A stretch of 64,000 nt of DNA. It comes from Proteromonas lacertae (Eukaryota > Sar > Bigyra > Opalinata > Proteromonadidae). The translations under genes were made by a program, and so were the position numbers. The notes beneath the pieces were generated by a model. That model saw nothing but the letters and a program-made list of their open reading frames with translations, was not told the DNA's origin and made no database searches. Positions within the stretch are counted from its first letter, which is position 1; every line of letters begins with the position of its first letter. Below are positions 1-11,252 of this stretch, in pieces. The stretch is from positions 62,001-126,000 of the forward strand of contig NGBS01000875.1 in the NCBI GenBank assembly GCA_002245135.1, in the 5' to 3' direction.

Positions 1-1744
1 TGTAACAGAGTTTTCTCTATCAAGTTCATTAATGACTTATATTGTTTTCTTATTCAACTTACTAAGTACTTTGTACAATCCATTTATAAATATGAAAGTA
101 AGAAAACATATGTATATATTAATATATATGATATATTGATAGTATTTGGTTTATTTCAGTAGTTCCAAGTTTAATCTTTTCTACAGTGTTTAGTTTAACA
201 CGTTCAAATAAAGATTTCATTGGAATCTGTTGGATAATTAGTGATACATCATTGCAAATATCATTTTCAACCTTTATTGCATTATATCTACCTGTTGTAT
301 CAATAGTAACAATGTCAATATTTGTTTTAAGAAGTTGCAATAAATATTTCAAAAAAATAAATGAAAATGATTTAACAAGAAACTGTAGTAGTTTACACTA
401 TGATACTATTAGTTATGGTAATAAATTAGTTATAAGTTATTCAATATATTGGGTTATTTGTATTCTATCATATATAACAACTATGGTATTTAATGATTGT
501 TCATTTTCACTACAAGATGCTTCTATTCCTATTAAATTCGTTATTTATATATTTGCGCTGATATTTCCAATGAAAGGTGTGTTTACATTAATGGTTTGGG
601 TTACTGGCTCGATGTTATTAAATACGAAAGATCATTTATTAACAAGAGAAATGAGAGAATTTACAGTAAATCTATTGATTACTGGAATTCAAAGAGTATA
701 TAAATATTATATTTATATATATATTGGAATAGTTTTCTTCACAAGAAGAACCTCAAAACGATTCAAAAAGATCTGTTAAATTAGAAGGAGATGTAAATGT
801 AATCATAACAGAATATAAACCAAAATCATTTCAAAGAATCAGAGAGATAGTGAATGAAACTGAATCATATTATAATTCCTTTGACAGTGATTGTATTGAA
901 TCAATTACTTCTAATGGAAGTAGTGGTGCTTATCAGTTCTTTAGCAATAATAGGAAATATATAGTAAAAACAATGACAGAAAATGAATTTAATGTATTGG
1001 AAAGTCTATTACCAGATTATATAAATCATATTATTAATTTAAATAATTCATATAATGATAATGGAAATAACAACATGCAGTCAAAATTAACATTATTTTT
1101 AGGATGTTATTCATATGATACAAGTGGATTATTTCCTGGAACATATGAAAAATATTATTTCTTTGTTATGAATAATTTAATAATAAATAGAAAAGAATAT
1201 ATCTTCTATGATCTAAAAGGATCTTATATTAATCGAACTAATAGTAATATAAAGAGATGTAGTTGTTTATTAAAGGAAGATTATGAATGTGATTGAAAGA
1301 TAATGATTATTCAGAAACAGTAGCTATTAAGCTAAAAAAGGATGATAAATCATTGCCATTATATAATATACTGTTAGATGATACATTCTTTTTAATGAAT
1401 CACTCATTGATGGATTATAGTCTATTATTGGCTGTTAAGAAACAACAAAGTGATGGTGATGGTGATAATGATATTAAGTGTGAAGATGGTAATAACGTGA
1501 TGAATAGTAATGAATTGGTTGATATAAATGGAACAGTATTTTCGATATTGATAATTGATTTGTTTCAGAAGTGGGATATTAAGAAGAAGATGGAGAATAT
1601 TTATAAAATTGTATATTTTAGTAATCATATATATATAAATAGTTTGTGAAGAGATTAGATTCAAATGGAATTTCTTCAGTTAATCCTTTAGTATATCATA
1701 GCAGATTTGTTGATAAGGTGGTAAACCAGCTTTTTTCAGGTTAA
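1..1744 (+). CDS. GPCR-phosphatidylinositol phosphate kinase fusion (GPCR-PIPK), 5' end outside window
   Basis: The protein enters the window already in frame. The first half has at least three hydrophobic spans (about 250-330, 430-490 and 530-625), the last part of a seven-TM receptor. The second half is a PIP kinase: YIVKTM near 960 (ATP-binding Lys), the signature YDLKGS near 1208, MDYSLLLAV near 1412 and an IID Mg-binding motif near 1550, followed by the usual C-terminal end. This is the layout of GPCR-PIPKs known from Dictyostelium (RpkA) and oomycetes, which are thought to couple a receptor to PI(4)P 5-kinase activity at a membrane. Introns I infer: 98-159, 696-732 and 1611-1642. Around 1254-1294 the frame changes; either a 41-bp intron or a one-base indel just before the conserved LKDNDY motif explains it. 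The missing N-terminus prevents counting all TM segments. Confidence 0.8.
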
Positions 1745-1806
1745 TTATTTGTAAATATAATAATATAATTATAATTACAGTGTTTTAAAAAAGAAAAAAG
1801 AAAAAA

Positions 1807-1877
1807 TGCGCTAACCGGGAGTCGGACCCGGAGCTAATGCTTGGGAAGCATTGATGTTACCGTTACACTACTAGCGC
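1807..1877 (-). tRNA. tRNA-Gly (anticodon CCC)
   Basis: On the minus strand the sequence starts GCGCTAG and ends TTAGCGC plus discriminator A, giving a 7-bp acceptor stem with one G:U. The anticodon arm AATGC-TTCCCAA-GCATT shows anticodon CCC. The T arm contains CCGGG-TCCGACT-CCCGG. There is no intron. It sits between the end of the GPCR-PIPK gene and the start of the next gene on the opposite strand. I folded it by eye. Confidence 0.95.
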
Positions 1878-1916
1878 AATTACTGTTTTTGTGAAAACTT
1901 GAAGCATAAAGGAAAT

Positions 1917-2835
1917 ATGGGCAGAAATTCATTTTTCTTTTTAACAGCTGCAGCAGGTGCTACTTTTGGTATTTGGTATGGAATCAAATTTTATTATACT
2001 CATTATCAAAGAAATGTATATTATTCAATAGATTAAGCTCATTTATAAATAGAAAGCAAAAGCAAATAAAGAAAGGAATGATTCTTTCGATACAACTAAA
2101 AATCATTGCAAAGGTCCTATCAGTGCAGATAAATTTATAGAGATTTTGAAAGAAGTGAATAAAGAGTTTGTGAAGGTTTGTGTATACTTTTATTTTGAGT
2201 TATATAATTCATAGGAACAATTTATGAGAGATGAATATAAAACTCTTCAAGAATATCCAACAATTCCAGAAATTTTCTTAAAAAGACAGATTTATCCAAA
2301 AGTAGAAGAAGCATATTCCAGAATTACAAGCGAAGTTTATAAAATACTAGATGTAAAAGCTGATGATGTTGATAAGGCAACAGATGAATATATTGATATA
2401 CCTGAAGTAGCAGAGCAAAGGCAAATCACTGAGAATTATTTCTCTATATTTTCACCAGATAACCATGAAGAATCAGAAGAAGATTTGATTTTACCACCAG
2501 ATTTAACACTAAAAGTTCTTCAAGAAGAATTAGAAATGAATATATCATGTCTGCATAAAGCAGCTGATGAAATATGTAAAAATGAAAACATAGCTGAAAG
2601 AGATTTAAGTAAAAAATTGCATGAAAGTGAATCATTAATGAAAGAATATACAAATATATATACTCGAATGATAAGAGATGAAGAAGATAAGTTATTTGGT
2701 AAATATAAAATAAAGACAAAGAGTATGCAAGTATCTGTAATTAAACATCAAAATGATTCATCATTTATGTCTGAATTCCAAAAGATATTAGAGAGAAGAA
2801 AACATGAATATAGTTCATTTGGTTTGGATGGTTAA
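1917..2835 (+). CDS. Hypothetical protein with N-terminal membrane anchor
   Basis: The start ATG at 1917 follows the tRNA closely and gives the peptide MGRNSFFFLTAAAGATFGIW, a single hydrophobic segment that may be a membrane anchor or uncleaved signal. Two introns (2016-2052 and 2176-2214) join three exons into one continuous frame. The rest is charged, acidic and probably helical, with no motif I recognise; the middle is rich in Glu/Asp and the C-terminus is basic. The motif AAACTTGAAGC just upstream (1895-1905) resembles one seen before other genes here. The function is unknown; a tethered organelle protein is possible but unsupported. Confidence 0.7.
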
Positions 2836-2952
2836 TTTTTTTTATCTATAATTATTTTATTCTTTATGTATATCTTTCTTTTTATATTCAATAAATAAAA
2901 GATTAATATAAAAATATATTTATTATTAACAATATATAAAATAATACTCTAT

Positions 2953-4233
2953 TTATTTCTTTAATTGTTTTTGCATATGATCAATCAATACTTCAGTGAT
3001 TCTAGTACCACATACTTTCTTCACAAATTCAGATGTTTGTAAAATAGTAATACACTCAGCTAAACCAATAGGTAAAACATCCATATTACGTTTATGTAAT
3101 TCATCCACAGATAATGAAAATACTTCTCTGCTTTCTTCTTCTGGTACTTCTAACTTATCTTTAATACCTTGTAAACCAGCTGCTAATATCATTGCACATA
3201 ATAAATGTGGACTTCCACTGCTATCTCCAGCTCTAAATTCAACTCTTATCTTATCCACTTCACCTATTGTTGGGATTCTTACTAATGCATTTCTACTAGC
3301 AAATCCCCATGTTGTAATAGTTGGAGCTTCATGTCCTGGTTTTAATCTTTCAAAGGATTCTTTATCAATTGCAAATACAGCGGTAATATCTCGAGCATAT
3401 TTCAATAAACCAGCAATGAAATTATGACATCTATAATATAATAATAATAATATAAATATACATTGGTGTTAATTTACCATCCTTTGTTCCCATCACATTA
3501 TTTCCCTTTAAATCTCTTAATAATATATGTTGATGTAAACCACTACCTGCTAACTCAGGGAAGGGCTTTGGACTATATTGAGTATGCCAACCGTATTCTC
3601 TAGCTATCATATCACTAATCCATTTACCATAGACTGTATCATCGGCATTCTTTAACACTGGTTGTAATTGATATTCTACTTCATTTTGGCCTGGTCCTAC
3701 CTCGTGATGTAATCTTTTCACTTTTATTCCTGTTTCTTCAAATACATGGCACAATTGTCTTCTGTAAGTAATTGAACCATCTTCTGGAGGTAAGGATATA
3801 TAATGTCCTTGATCATTGGGTTTACCTTCTTTATCGAGTAAATAGAACTCTAATTCTGAAAACATCTCACACTGATAACCCATTTCTTTAGCTTCATTAA
3901 CTACTTTTTCTAAAACAGCTCTTGGATCTCCTGGATGTGCACTACCATCATTACACTTGACACTGTTGAAATAAGCATCAACATATTCACCTTCTACCTT
4001 CATTCTTCTTCTATCTTCTTTGGTTGAAAATAATAGTATATCAGACTTTTCAACTGAAGCATAACCTGCTACAGATGAACCATCAACACCCAGTCCTAAC
4101 TAAATAAAAGAGAAGCAAATATACCACTCTTCAAGTGTCCTTCAACATTATCAATGGATTCTTCCATCATGTGAATACCACCTAAAGCATCAGTGAAGAA
4201 GAAATCAGCGAAACGAACTTTTTTATCAGCCAT
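2953..4233 (-). CDS. Glutamine synthetase (type I-like family)
   Basis: Glutamine synthetase joins glutamate and ammonia using ATP. Three exons (introns 4124-4096 and 3461-3431) give 406 aa. Family motifs are clear: the beta-grasp part with DGSSVAGY, the Glu cluster in SELEFYLL, HHEVGPGQNEVEYQ, and GSGLHQH in the catalytic domain, then ASRNALVRIPTI near the ADP/glutamate site. It is shorter than bacterial GSI (about 440-470 aa) and more like compact GSI-related proteins (gamma-glutamyl-polyamine synthetase, lengsin-like), so the exact substrate is uncertain. It is not the usual eukaryotic GSII. It is convergent with the hypothetical gene ending at 2835. Confidence 0.85.
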
Positions 4234-4378
4234 ATTTTAAAAAAACAAAAGATCGTAGAATCAGAGAAACTATCCGTTTTGAAAAAATAATATTTTGGAA
4301 CACAAATAAAAATAAAAGCTATACGTAAAATATAAATATAATATAATATAATATATTAAAAATAAATTAAAACATTAG

Positions 4379-5160
4379 CTAATATCTCTGTAACATTGGA
4401 TGTCTAACTTTTCTACCATTGTGTTTTCTGGCTTTTCTTGCATAACGATACCTTGGAGGGTGTAACTTCTTGAATACTATACTATGTCCATATATATCTA
4501 TTAATGTATTACACCTTTCTGGTAATGCTAATTTATCAACTAAATGACCATCACAAATCATTAAGTCTAATGGCTTTTCACCTGTATATGCAAATCCTTT
4601 TACTGTTATATAAGGTAGTTCCTTTACATCATTAGGAAGTTTTAACATTGAATTAATTACATCTGCAGTAGGATCTGGTGATATAAAACATGGACTAATT
4701 GTATCAAAATCAACATCTATTTTATTTAAACATTGAGTTACTGTCAATGTCATCGATTGGTCCTTGAATGAATTATACATACAATCAATGAACTTGTGAT
4801 GGTTTATCCTAGGAGTGTGTTGAATTATACAAGAATGAATATTAGCTATGTAACATTCATCTGATATTGCACTACAATTTAGTGTCTGTTTTTCTTTATC
4901 TAAATACTCCATATCTACTATTGGATGAAATGTGAAATTAATAAATGGCAACATGGTTTGGTCTATGGAAATTGGAGGTATTAATTCATCATATTTATCA
5001 TAACATGCTTTTTGTGATGGGTTATAAAATATTTCTACTGGTACAAGAGGATCATCATCAAATTCCCAAAATAAGATCCTCTTCGAATATGCAATCTATA
5101 AAAAATAAATAATTCATTTGATACAGAAATATAAATAATGAATATAATTGCTTTAATCAT
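4379..5160 (-). CDS. Secreted or ER-targeted hypothetical protein
   Basis: The first exon encodes the hydrophobic start MIKAIIFIIYIS, consistent with a signal peptide, then a 29-bp intron (5124-5096) leads to one long exon; total 250 aa. The mature part has six or more Cys residues (for example TLNCSAISDECYIANIHSC) that could form disulfides, and a strongly basic tail (RYARKARKHNGRKVRHP). I do not recognise the family. It lies head to head with DNAI4 (start 5238) with only about 80 bp between them. Confidence 0.65.
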
Positions 5161-5237
5161 GAGAAAAAAAAGAAAATGAAACGATTAATTCAAGCTAAAG
5201 CTTGTTAAGTAACGACTTTGAATTTAAAAGTTGAAAT

Positions 5238-7748
5238 ATGTCTACTTCTAGAAGAAATAATACAACTTCAGTAAGTAAGTCAAATCTAAGTGTAAGAAAG
5301 CCTGGTGTATCATCAAGGTCAAGAGTAAATCAGTCAAAAACAACTACTTCTTCAAGAAGAGCTAAAAAAGAAAAAGAAACAGGTCCAGTTTATAGATTAT
5401 TTGATCCTGACACAGGTGTTGATGTTACACCAAAGAATCTCATTCAAAGAACACAACCAAAAGAGTAAATAATAGAATGTATTTATTATTATATAGTGAA
5501 AAGAAAGATGGTAAAGAACAACAATCTACAACTCAAAATATGCAAGGATCTTCTTCAATCAATAAATCCTCACGTATATATAAGTTGAATAATCATAAAT
5601 ATTCTTATAGTTGCTGCTGGTGTTGAAACTGGCGATCAATTATTATCAGCTTTCTCTCAATCCAGTACACATTCCGATTTTGGTTCATCTTCAGCAGATC
5701 AGAGTGAAAACATAGAAAATTCAAGTACAGGATCACAAGATGGATTAATGAAAGATGATACAATAGAATCAACCAGCTCAGCTGCCTTTGAAGAACCCTA
5801 TAAACCAAAAGAAGAACCAATCAAAGAATTAACAGAAGTTGAATTAAATGAAGTAATTCAAATTAGACTATCTGAAACTGAGACTCATACACTATTTACA
5901 ATGCCAAGTGTATGCGTAAGTGCAGTAGATCCAAATGCAGCAATAGTAACCGAAATGAATGAAAAATACACCAAATTAAAGGAAGATAAAGCTACAAGTG
6001 ATTTATTTATATCCGATTATATTCAAACAGATGGATTTCCTTCTAAATCAAAAGATGTTCAGGTATCTCCAGCTCCTACTAAAGAAATGTGTTGTCAAGC
6101 CACTTCTTGGGATATTTATGATAGTTCTAGAAATTATGAGAATTTAGAAACAATGACAGATTCAGCTGGTAATACATATGTTGAAGCTGGACAAATACAA
6201 ATGGAAGCTGAGAAAGAAGTAGAAGTTGTTTTAGCTAGTAAAGGATGTTTATTAACAATAGATGATGGTGCTGTAGGTTCAAAGAAGGTAAAACAACAAA
6301 CAAAACAAGAAATTGAAGACAGTGAAAAAGTAGATGGAAAAGAAGTTTTACAAATGAGAAAAAGAAATGAAATTTTGGCTAGTGAATTATTAAAGAAAGA
6401 TTTAGACAAGATGGATTGTTTCGTACAGCAGAATATAGTCAATAGTAAACTATTAGAATACAGAGGAATCAACTTCTGGGACTGCGTTGTACAAATGTCA
6501 GATCCATCTGCACTATTCCAAGCAGAAGAAGATGCTACAGCTAATCCAAGTATTGAGAAATTATGGACTTACTCTATATCATTATGTGATGGATATGATA
6601 TTGTTGATATGACTTGGAATCCATCTTATCCTGACTTATTAGCTGTTGGTTATGGACAAGTTGATTATGCATCTAAGAAGGATGGAATGATTATGTTTTG
6701 GTCATTGAAAAATCCATCTTATCCTTTGAAAATATTATATTTGCGAGTACCAGTATCAGCATTAAGATTTTCTAAACAAACTCCCTATCTATTAGCTGTT
6801 GGTACATATGAAGGAAGTGTTGAGTTATTTGATATAAGAAGAGATGATAATGATCCAGTATTAGTATCAACTGATATATTATCAAAACATTCAGAAGCAA
6901 TATGGAAAATGAGATGGGTAGATATGGGTAGTGAAAAAGGTGAAGTTTTAGTCTCCATATCTTCAGATTCAAAGGTAAAAGAATGGAATATTAAACGAGG
7001 ATTAGTTGCTAAAGACTTAATGACATTGAAACGATATAATAATCCAAATGGTTCTCAATGGAAACCTCCAGAGATTAAAGGTGATAGTTTATTACCAAGA
7101 ACATCAGGTGGTTGTTCGTTTGATTTTCCAGATAATGATCCAAGTACATATTACGTTGGTACTGAGAATGGTACAGTCCATCGTTGTAGTTGTTCTTATA
7201 ATGAACAGTATTTACAGAATTATTTAAGTCATTCAGCTCCAGTTTATCAATTGACTTGTTCTACTTTTGATCCTACTATATTTTTCACTTGTTCTGCTGA
7301 TTCTAAGATTAATATTTGGGATGCAAAATTGAATGATCCATTAGTCACAATGCAATCACCTGATGGATCAGATGCGATTAATGATATTAACTTTTTACCT
7401 TATTCTTCTACAGTATTTGCATCAGTATCTGCAGAAGGTAGAATTGATATTTGGGATATATATAAGAATGTTATTAATCCATTAATTACAGAATATACAG
7501 CCAAAACTGCTGATGATAGTAGTAATAATACAGAGAATAAAGATGGATCTGCTTCTCCAGAGAAGATTACAATGGCATCAATAAAACATACATCATTAAA
7601 TAGAGTATTATTTGGAATAAATACACCAGTGTTATTGACAGGAGATAATGATGGTAAAGTGACAGTATATAGAGTGAATGGAATAGAAACACAGTTTACA
7701 AGAACAGAACATGTTGAAAGATTACATAAAGGTATTCATCCTGAATAA
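5238..7748 (+). CDS. DNAI4: Axonemal dynein intermediate chain, DNAI4/WDR78 (IC138) type
   Basis: An 813-aa protein from three exons (introns 5465-5496 and 5574-5610). It begins with a basic Ser-rich region and then RLFDPDTGVDVTPKNLI, like the N-terminal motif of WDR78. Residues about 420-800 form a WD40 propeller (SYPDLLAVGYGQ, KDGMIMFWSLKNPSYP, GSVELFDIRR, ITFFTCSADSKINIWD-type blades). In Chlamydomonas and animals this chain belongs to the I1/f inner-arm dynein, which controls ciliary waveform. It shows that the organism has motile flagella, together with CFAP52 at the other end. An AAGCTTG element lies at 5198-5204, 34 bp before the ATG. DNAI3 is a less likely identity. Confidence 0.88.
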
Positions 7749-8181
7749 TTGATGTTATATTAATGAAAATACAATTCAAAATTAATTTATAGTTATATCC
7801 CTATCTCTCTCTCTCTTTCACATTACACATTCATCTTATCTTCAAAAGAAATGTTTTTTAAATTATTTTTATTATTATACTAATGTTCTTTGGATTTGAA
7901 TTGTGATAATTACATAATCTTATTCATTATCTATTGAATCTATAAACAAATTAAATATATGAGATTATAATATATATGAAATAGACAAAAAGAGAATCAT
8001 ATAAACAAAAAGAATAATCTCTTAAAGAATTTACTCAAAGTCTATCACGCCTTATCTCAACAGTCGAGATAGACGGGCGAACTTTGAGAATAAAGTGTAA
8101 ATAATAACAATATATACCTATTTCAGAAGATAATGCAAAATGCAGTTTTTCAAATCTCAAGTTTAAATTTGAAAATCTATT
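7749..8181. other. Intergenic region with CT microsatellite and a hairpin
   Basis: No coding exon is supported here. It contains a short CT repeat near 7803-7817, AT-rich sequence, and a strong imperfect hairpin (8034-8088, listed separately) about 95 bp before the Ric-8 start codon. A CTCAAGTTT element at 8156-8164 precedes that start. Confidence 0.5.
8034..8088. other. Stable nested hairpin, possible structured RNA or 5' UTR element
   Basis: Three nested complementary blocks are visible: CTCAAAGT (8034-8041) with ACTTTGAG (8081-8088), CGCC (8048-8051) with GGCG (8076-8079), and TATCTC (8053-8058) with GAGATA (8066-8071), closing a 7-nt loop AACAGTC. The GC content is higher than in its surroundings. 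It does not match a tRNA or a snRNA that I can name. It may be part of the Ric-8 leader or a separate small RNA. Confidence 0.45.
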
Positions 8182-9624
8182 ATGCATAGTCTTTATAAAC
8201 TCCTCAAAGATCCACAATCGCGTATAGATTTTTGGTTTAATTACCTTAGATGAATCTGCTTTACTTGGAGCAATAGAAGAATGTGAAAAAGAAGTTGATA
8301 ATAGTACATTATTCAAATATTATGAAATAGAACGTGTACCAATTATGCCAGATCCTGATAGAGAAGTATTATACAAAAAGATGTATGAAATTATTGCTCA
8401 TTCTCTTGTTGGTTATGAACCAATACAATCTGAACTTAGTATCAAAGAAAAATGTGTTGAAATTCAACATTATGAAGTACCAGATATTAAACCTGATAGT
8501 ATTCTTTTTTTCGTAATTTCATTAGCAATAAACAAGTTTTTAAAATTAATCAAATGGTTAGCTATTGATAAATCATCTAATGTATTTAGAAAAAAAGAAT
8601 GGTTGGAATTATTCTGTTTTGCTTGTGAATCTTCATTTGTTTTAGAATCTTCTGATATTTTCACATCTGCAATATCAGATATTGGTACATACATTGTACA
8701 AAATCCAGATGCAATGAAAGTCTTAGTAGATATAGGTGGATTTAAATTGTTAATCAAATTCATAGATGTATATAATATTTAATTTTTTATTATTTATTTT
8801 AATAGTATAATTTACCATGTACAGCCTTCTTATATTTGTACAGATGTTTAATGCATTTAACCTGTACTATAGATGGTTTAGCAAAACAATTCATTGATAC
8901 TCCAAACGCAGTAAATAACACAATATTATTATTAACAAAAATAATCAGAGAAAAAAAGCCACCATTTCCAGCAGGGGTAAATAGAGTGGATTTGGCTATA
9001 GAAATATTGAAATTCTTATACGGATTAATCTCTAAAGAGCCTTCCTTTGATATTGAAGATACAAATAATATTTATATATCCGAATTAGGAGTATTATTGA
9101 GTGAAATCATATTGATTAATGATCATTACAATCAGAGAGTGATTGACTTGAAATTATCAGTGATTGAGTTATTAATGCATGTTAAAGACACTTATACTTA
9201 TTTTATATTAGCGAATAATGTAATTCTTCCTATATTAGACCTATTACAACATCAAGTTTCATTAGTGATAATTGAGAAAAAGTCGCCGAGTTTCTATTTA
9301 GTTATGCCAATATTATCATTATGTGGTATGTTAGCTAGATCCTCTAAACAAGCAAAGAAAATTATAAAGGATTTCATATTTCCCAATGATCCAGTTGATC
9401 CTCCAGCAGAGAAGAACTTAGAACCAGGAGATGCACCACAAGGTACATTGAGATATATGATGATTAAATTAATGACTGATTTTGACTCTAATGTGAAGAG
9501 ATTTGCTAATGAGTTATTATGGGAGTTATGTAATAAAGACACTGATGAATTTGTTAAGAGAACTGGATTAGGTAATGCTATTGGATTTTTACAAGCTCAA
9601 GGCCAAATGGCGCCTGTTAATTGA
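8182..9624 (+). CDS. RIC8: Ric-8/synembryn, G-alpha chaperone and exchange factor
   Basis: Ric-8 folds and activates heterotrimeric G-alpha subunits. Four exons (introns 8222-8249, 8499-8525, 8768-8805) give 449 aa, close to the family size. The second intron is 27 bp without a stop, so it can be read through; the GTATTC...TTAG boundaries support splicing. The helical-repeat body ends with the family's most recognisable stretch: a first block LMTDFDSNVKRFANELLWEL and then FVKRTGLGNAIGFL, matching the Ric-8 C-terminal part (VDTDVK..AAEFLF..LC / FVKYTGYGNAAGLL). The start at 8182 is chosen because it joins in phase through the 28-bp intron. Its presence agrees with receptor signalling implied by the GPCR-PIPK gene. 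Confidence 0.85.
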
Positions 9625-9788
9625 TTTAATATAACTATATTGCAATTATTACTATTTTTCAATTATATGTTTTTATTTTATGTCTAAAAATAACAAAATG
9701 AAGGAATAAAAAAAGATTTGCATAATCATAACCATAATCTACTCATTTCATACTTTACTTTGTTTCAGATAACATTAATCCTGGATTT

Positions 9789-11145
9789 CTACGATGTTTT
9801 TGACTATTCATAATAAAATAATATATATAAATATAAATATATACATAACTGTTTGTTTTCTCTTTTCTTCAAAAAATTGTAAATCAGATTGTAATATCTG
9901 TTGTTGAACACTCTTTGGTATTTCTTCGCCATATCCTTTTTCCCAATCACCATTATATTTAGTAGGACAAGTTGGTTCGTCATCTGGTTTATGTAATGAA
10001 GCTAAATAAGGATGAGCTAAAGCTTCATCAACTGTAATTCTATCATTTGGATTGAACTGTAACATCTTCTTTAATAAATCAACTGCATCTGGTGAACTAC
10101 GTGGGAAATACTCTTCAAAGGTGTGAAGTACTTCAACATCTAAGTTATGAATGACTTCTAAAGCACGTGGATTACTTATAAATGATAATTGCTATAAATT
10201 ATAATTATAATATATTCATTTATATACTTTATTTGTTGGTCTACCCAACACTCTAAATATTAATTTCAATTGATGTAAATAATCCCTTCCTTTTAAAAAT
10301 GGTTTTCTTCGTAACATCTCAGCGAATATACATCCTACACTCCACATATCAACAGAAGTGTCATATCTTTCACATTCTAATAATAATTCTGGAGCTCTAT
10401 ACCAACGTGTAACTACATACGATGTCATATCTACACCAGTACCTTCAAAACCTTCATCCATACCACGTCCTAAGCCATAATCACATATCTAAATATAATA
10501 ATAATAATATATATATATATTTATTTATACAGCTAAATCACAGTTTGAATTAACCAAAATATTTGGTGGTTTTAAATCTCGATGAAGAATGTTGGCGGAA
10601 TGGAAATATTTCATTCCTCGTAATATTTGATATAAGAAGTATTGAAAGTGTTGGTCGGTTAATTCTTGAGAACTAGCGATAATTCTGTCAAGATCACTCT
10701 CAAATAATTCCATAATCAAATATAAATCTTCAAATTTTTCAGTACCGTATGGTTGAGCAAATAAATCAACCAACTCTACTACATTCTCGTGATTACCGAT
10801 ATGACGTAATATTCTTACTTCTCTCTATATATGTGGTATTATTTACAAATATAACATACAATGATTCTTTTTGCATCGACTAAATCAAGAAACATATTGG
10901 TAATCTTCTTAATTGCCACTTTCTTGTTAGTAAGCTATAAATTCAATTATAAAAATTATCATACTGTATCAAATGCAGAACAGACAGTACCATAAGAACC
11001 ATGACCAACTGGCTTCAAATCTTGGTATCTTGTATCGATTTTGAATACAGTTTTGTCAAATACAACTGTATAAAACTCTCTAATAATAAATAGAGTAATT
11101 CCAATACCTAGGCTTCAAAGCTGGGCCAGATAATTTGCTTTCCAT
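9789..11145 (-). CDS. MAP kinase with TSY activation loop
   Basis: Seven exons (introns 11107-11080, 10964-10935, 10859-10825, 10530-10489, 10227-10192, 9849-9804) give a 379-aa CMGC kinase. It has GHGSYGTV (glycine loop), [13 protein letters not shown] (catalytic Asp present), and WYRAPELLL with the MAPK insert and C-lobe. Two features are unusual: the metal-binding DFG is DYG (ICDYGLGRG), and the dual-phosphorylation TxY is TSY, in [14 protein letters not shown], instead of TEY, TDY or TGY. It is catalytically plausible. The closest group cannot be set by eye; ERK1/2-like kinases are my best guess. It is convergent with Ric-8. Confidence 0.9.
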
Positions 11146-11252
11146 ATCCTAATCAGTTATTCGTTTTCTCAAACAACAATCAAACCTATTTCATTTTTTA
11201 ATTTCAAAAATAATCATAATAAAGTAATAATATTTAAATAATAACATTATGT

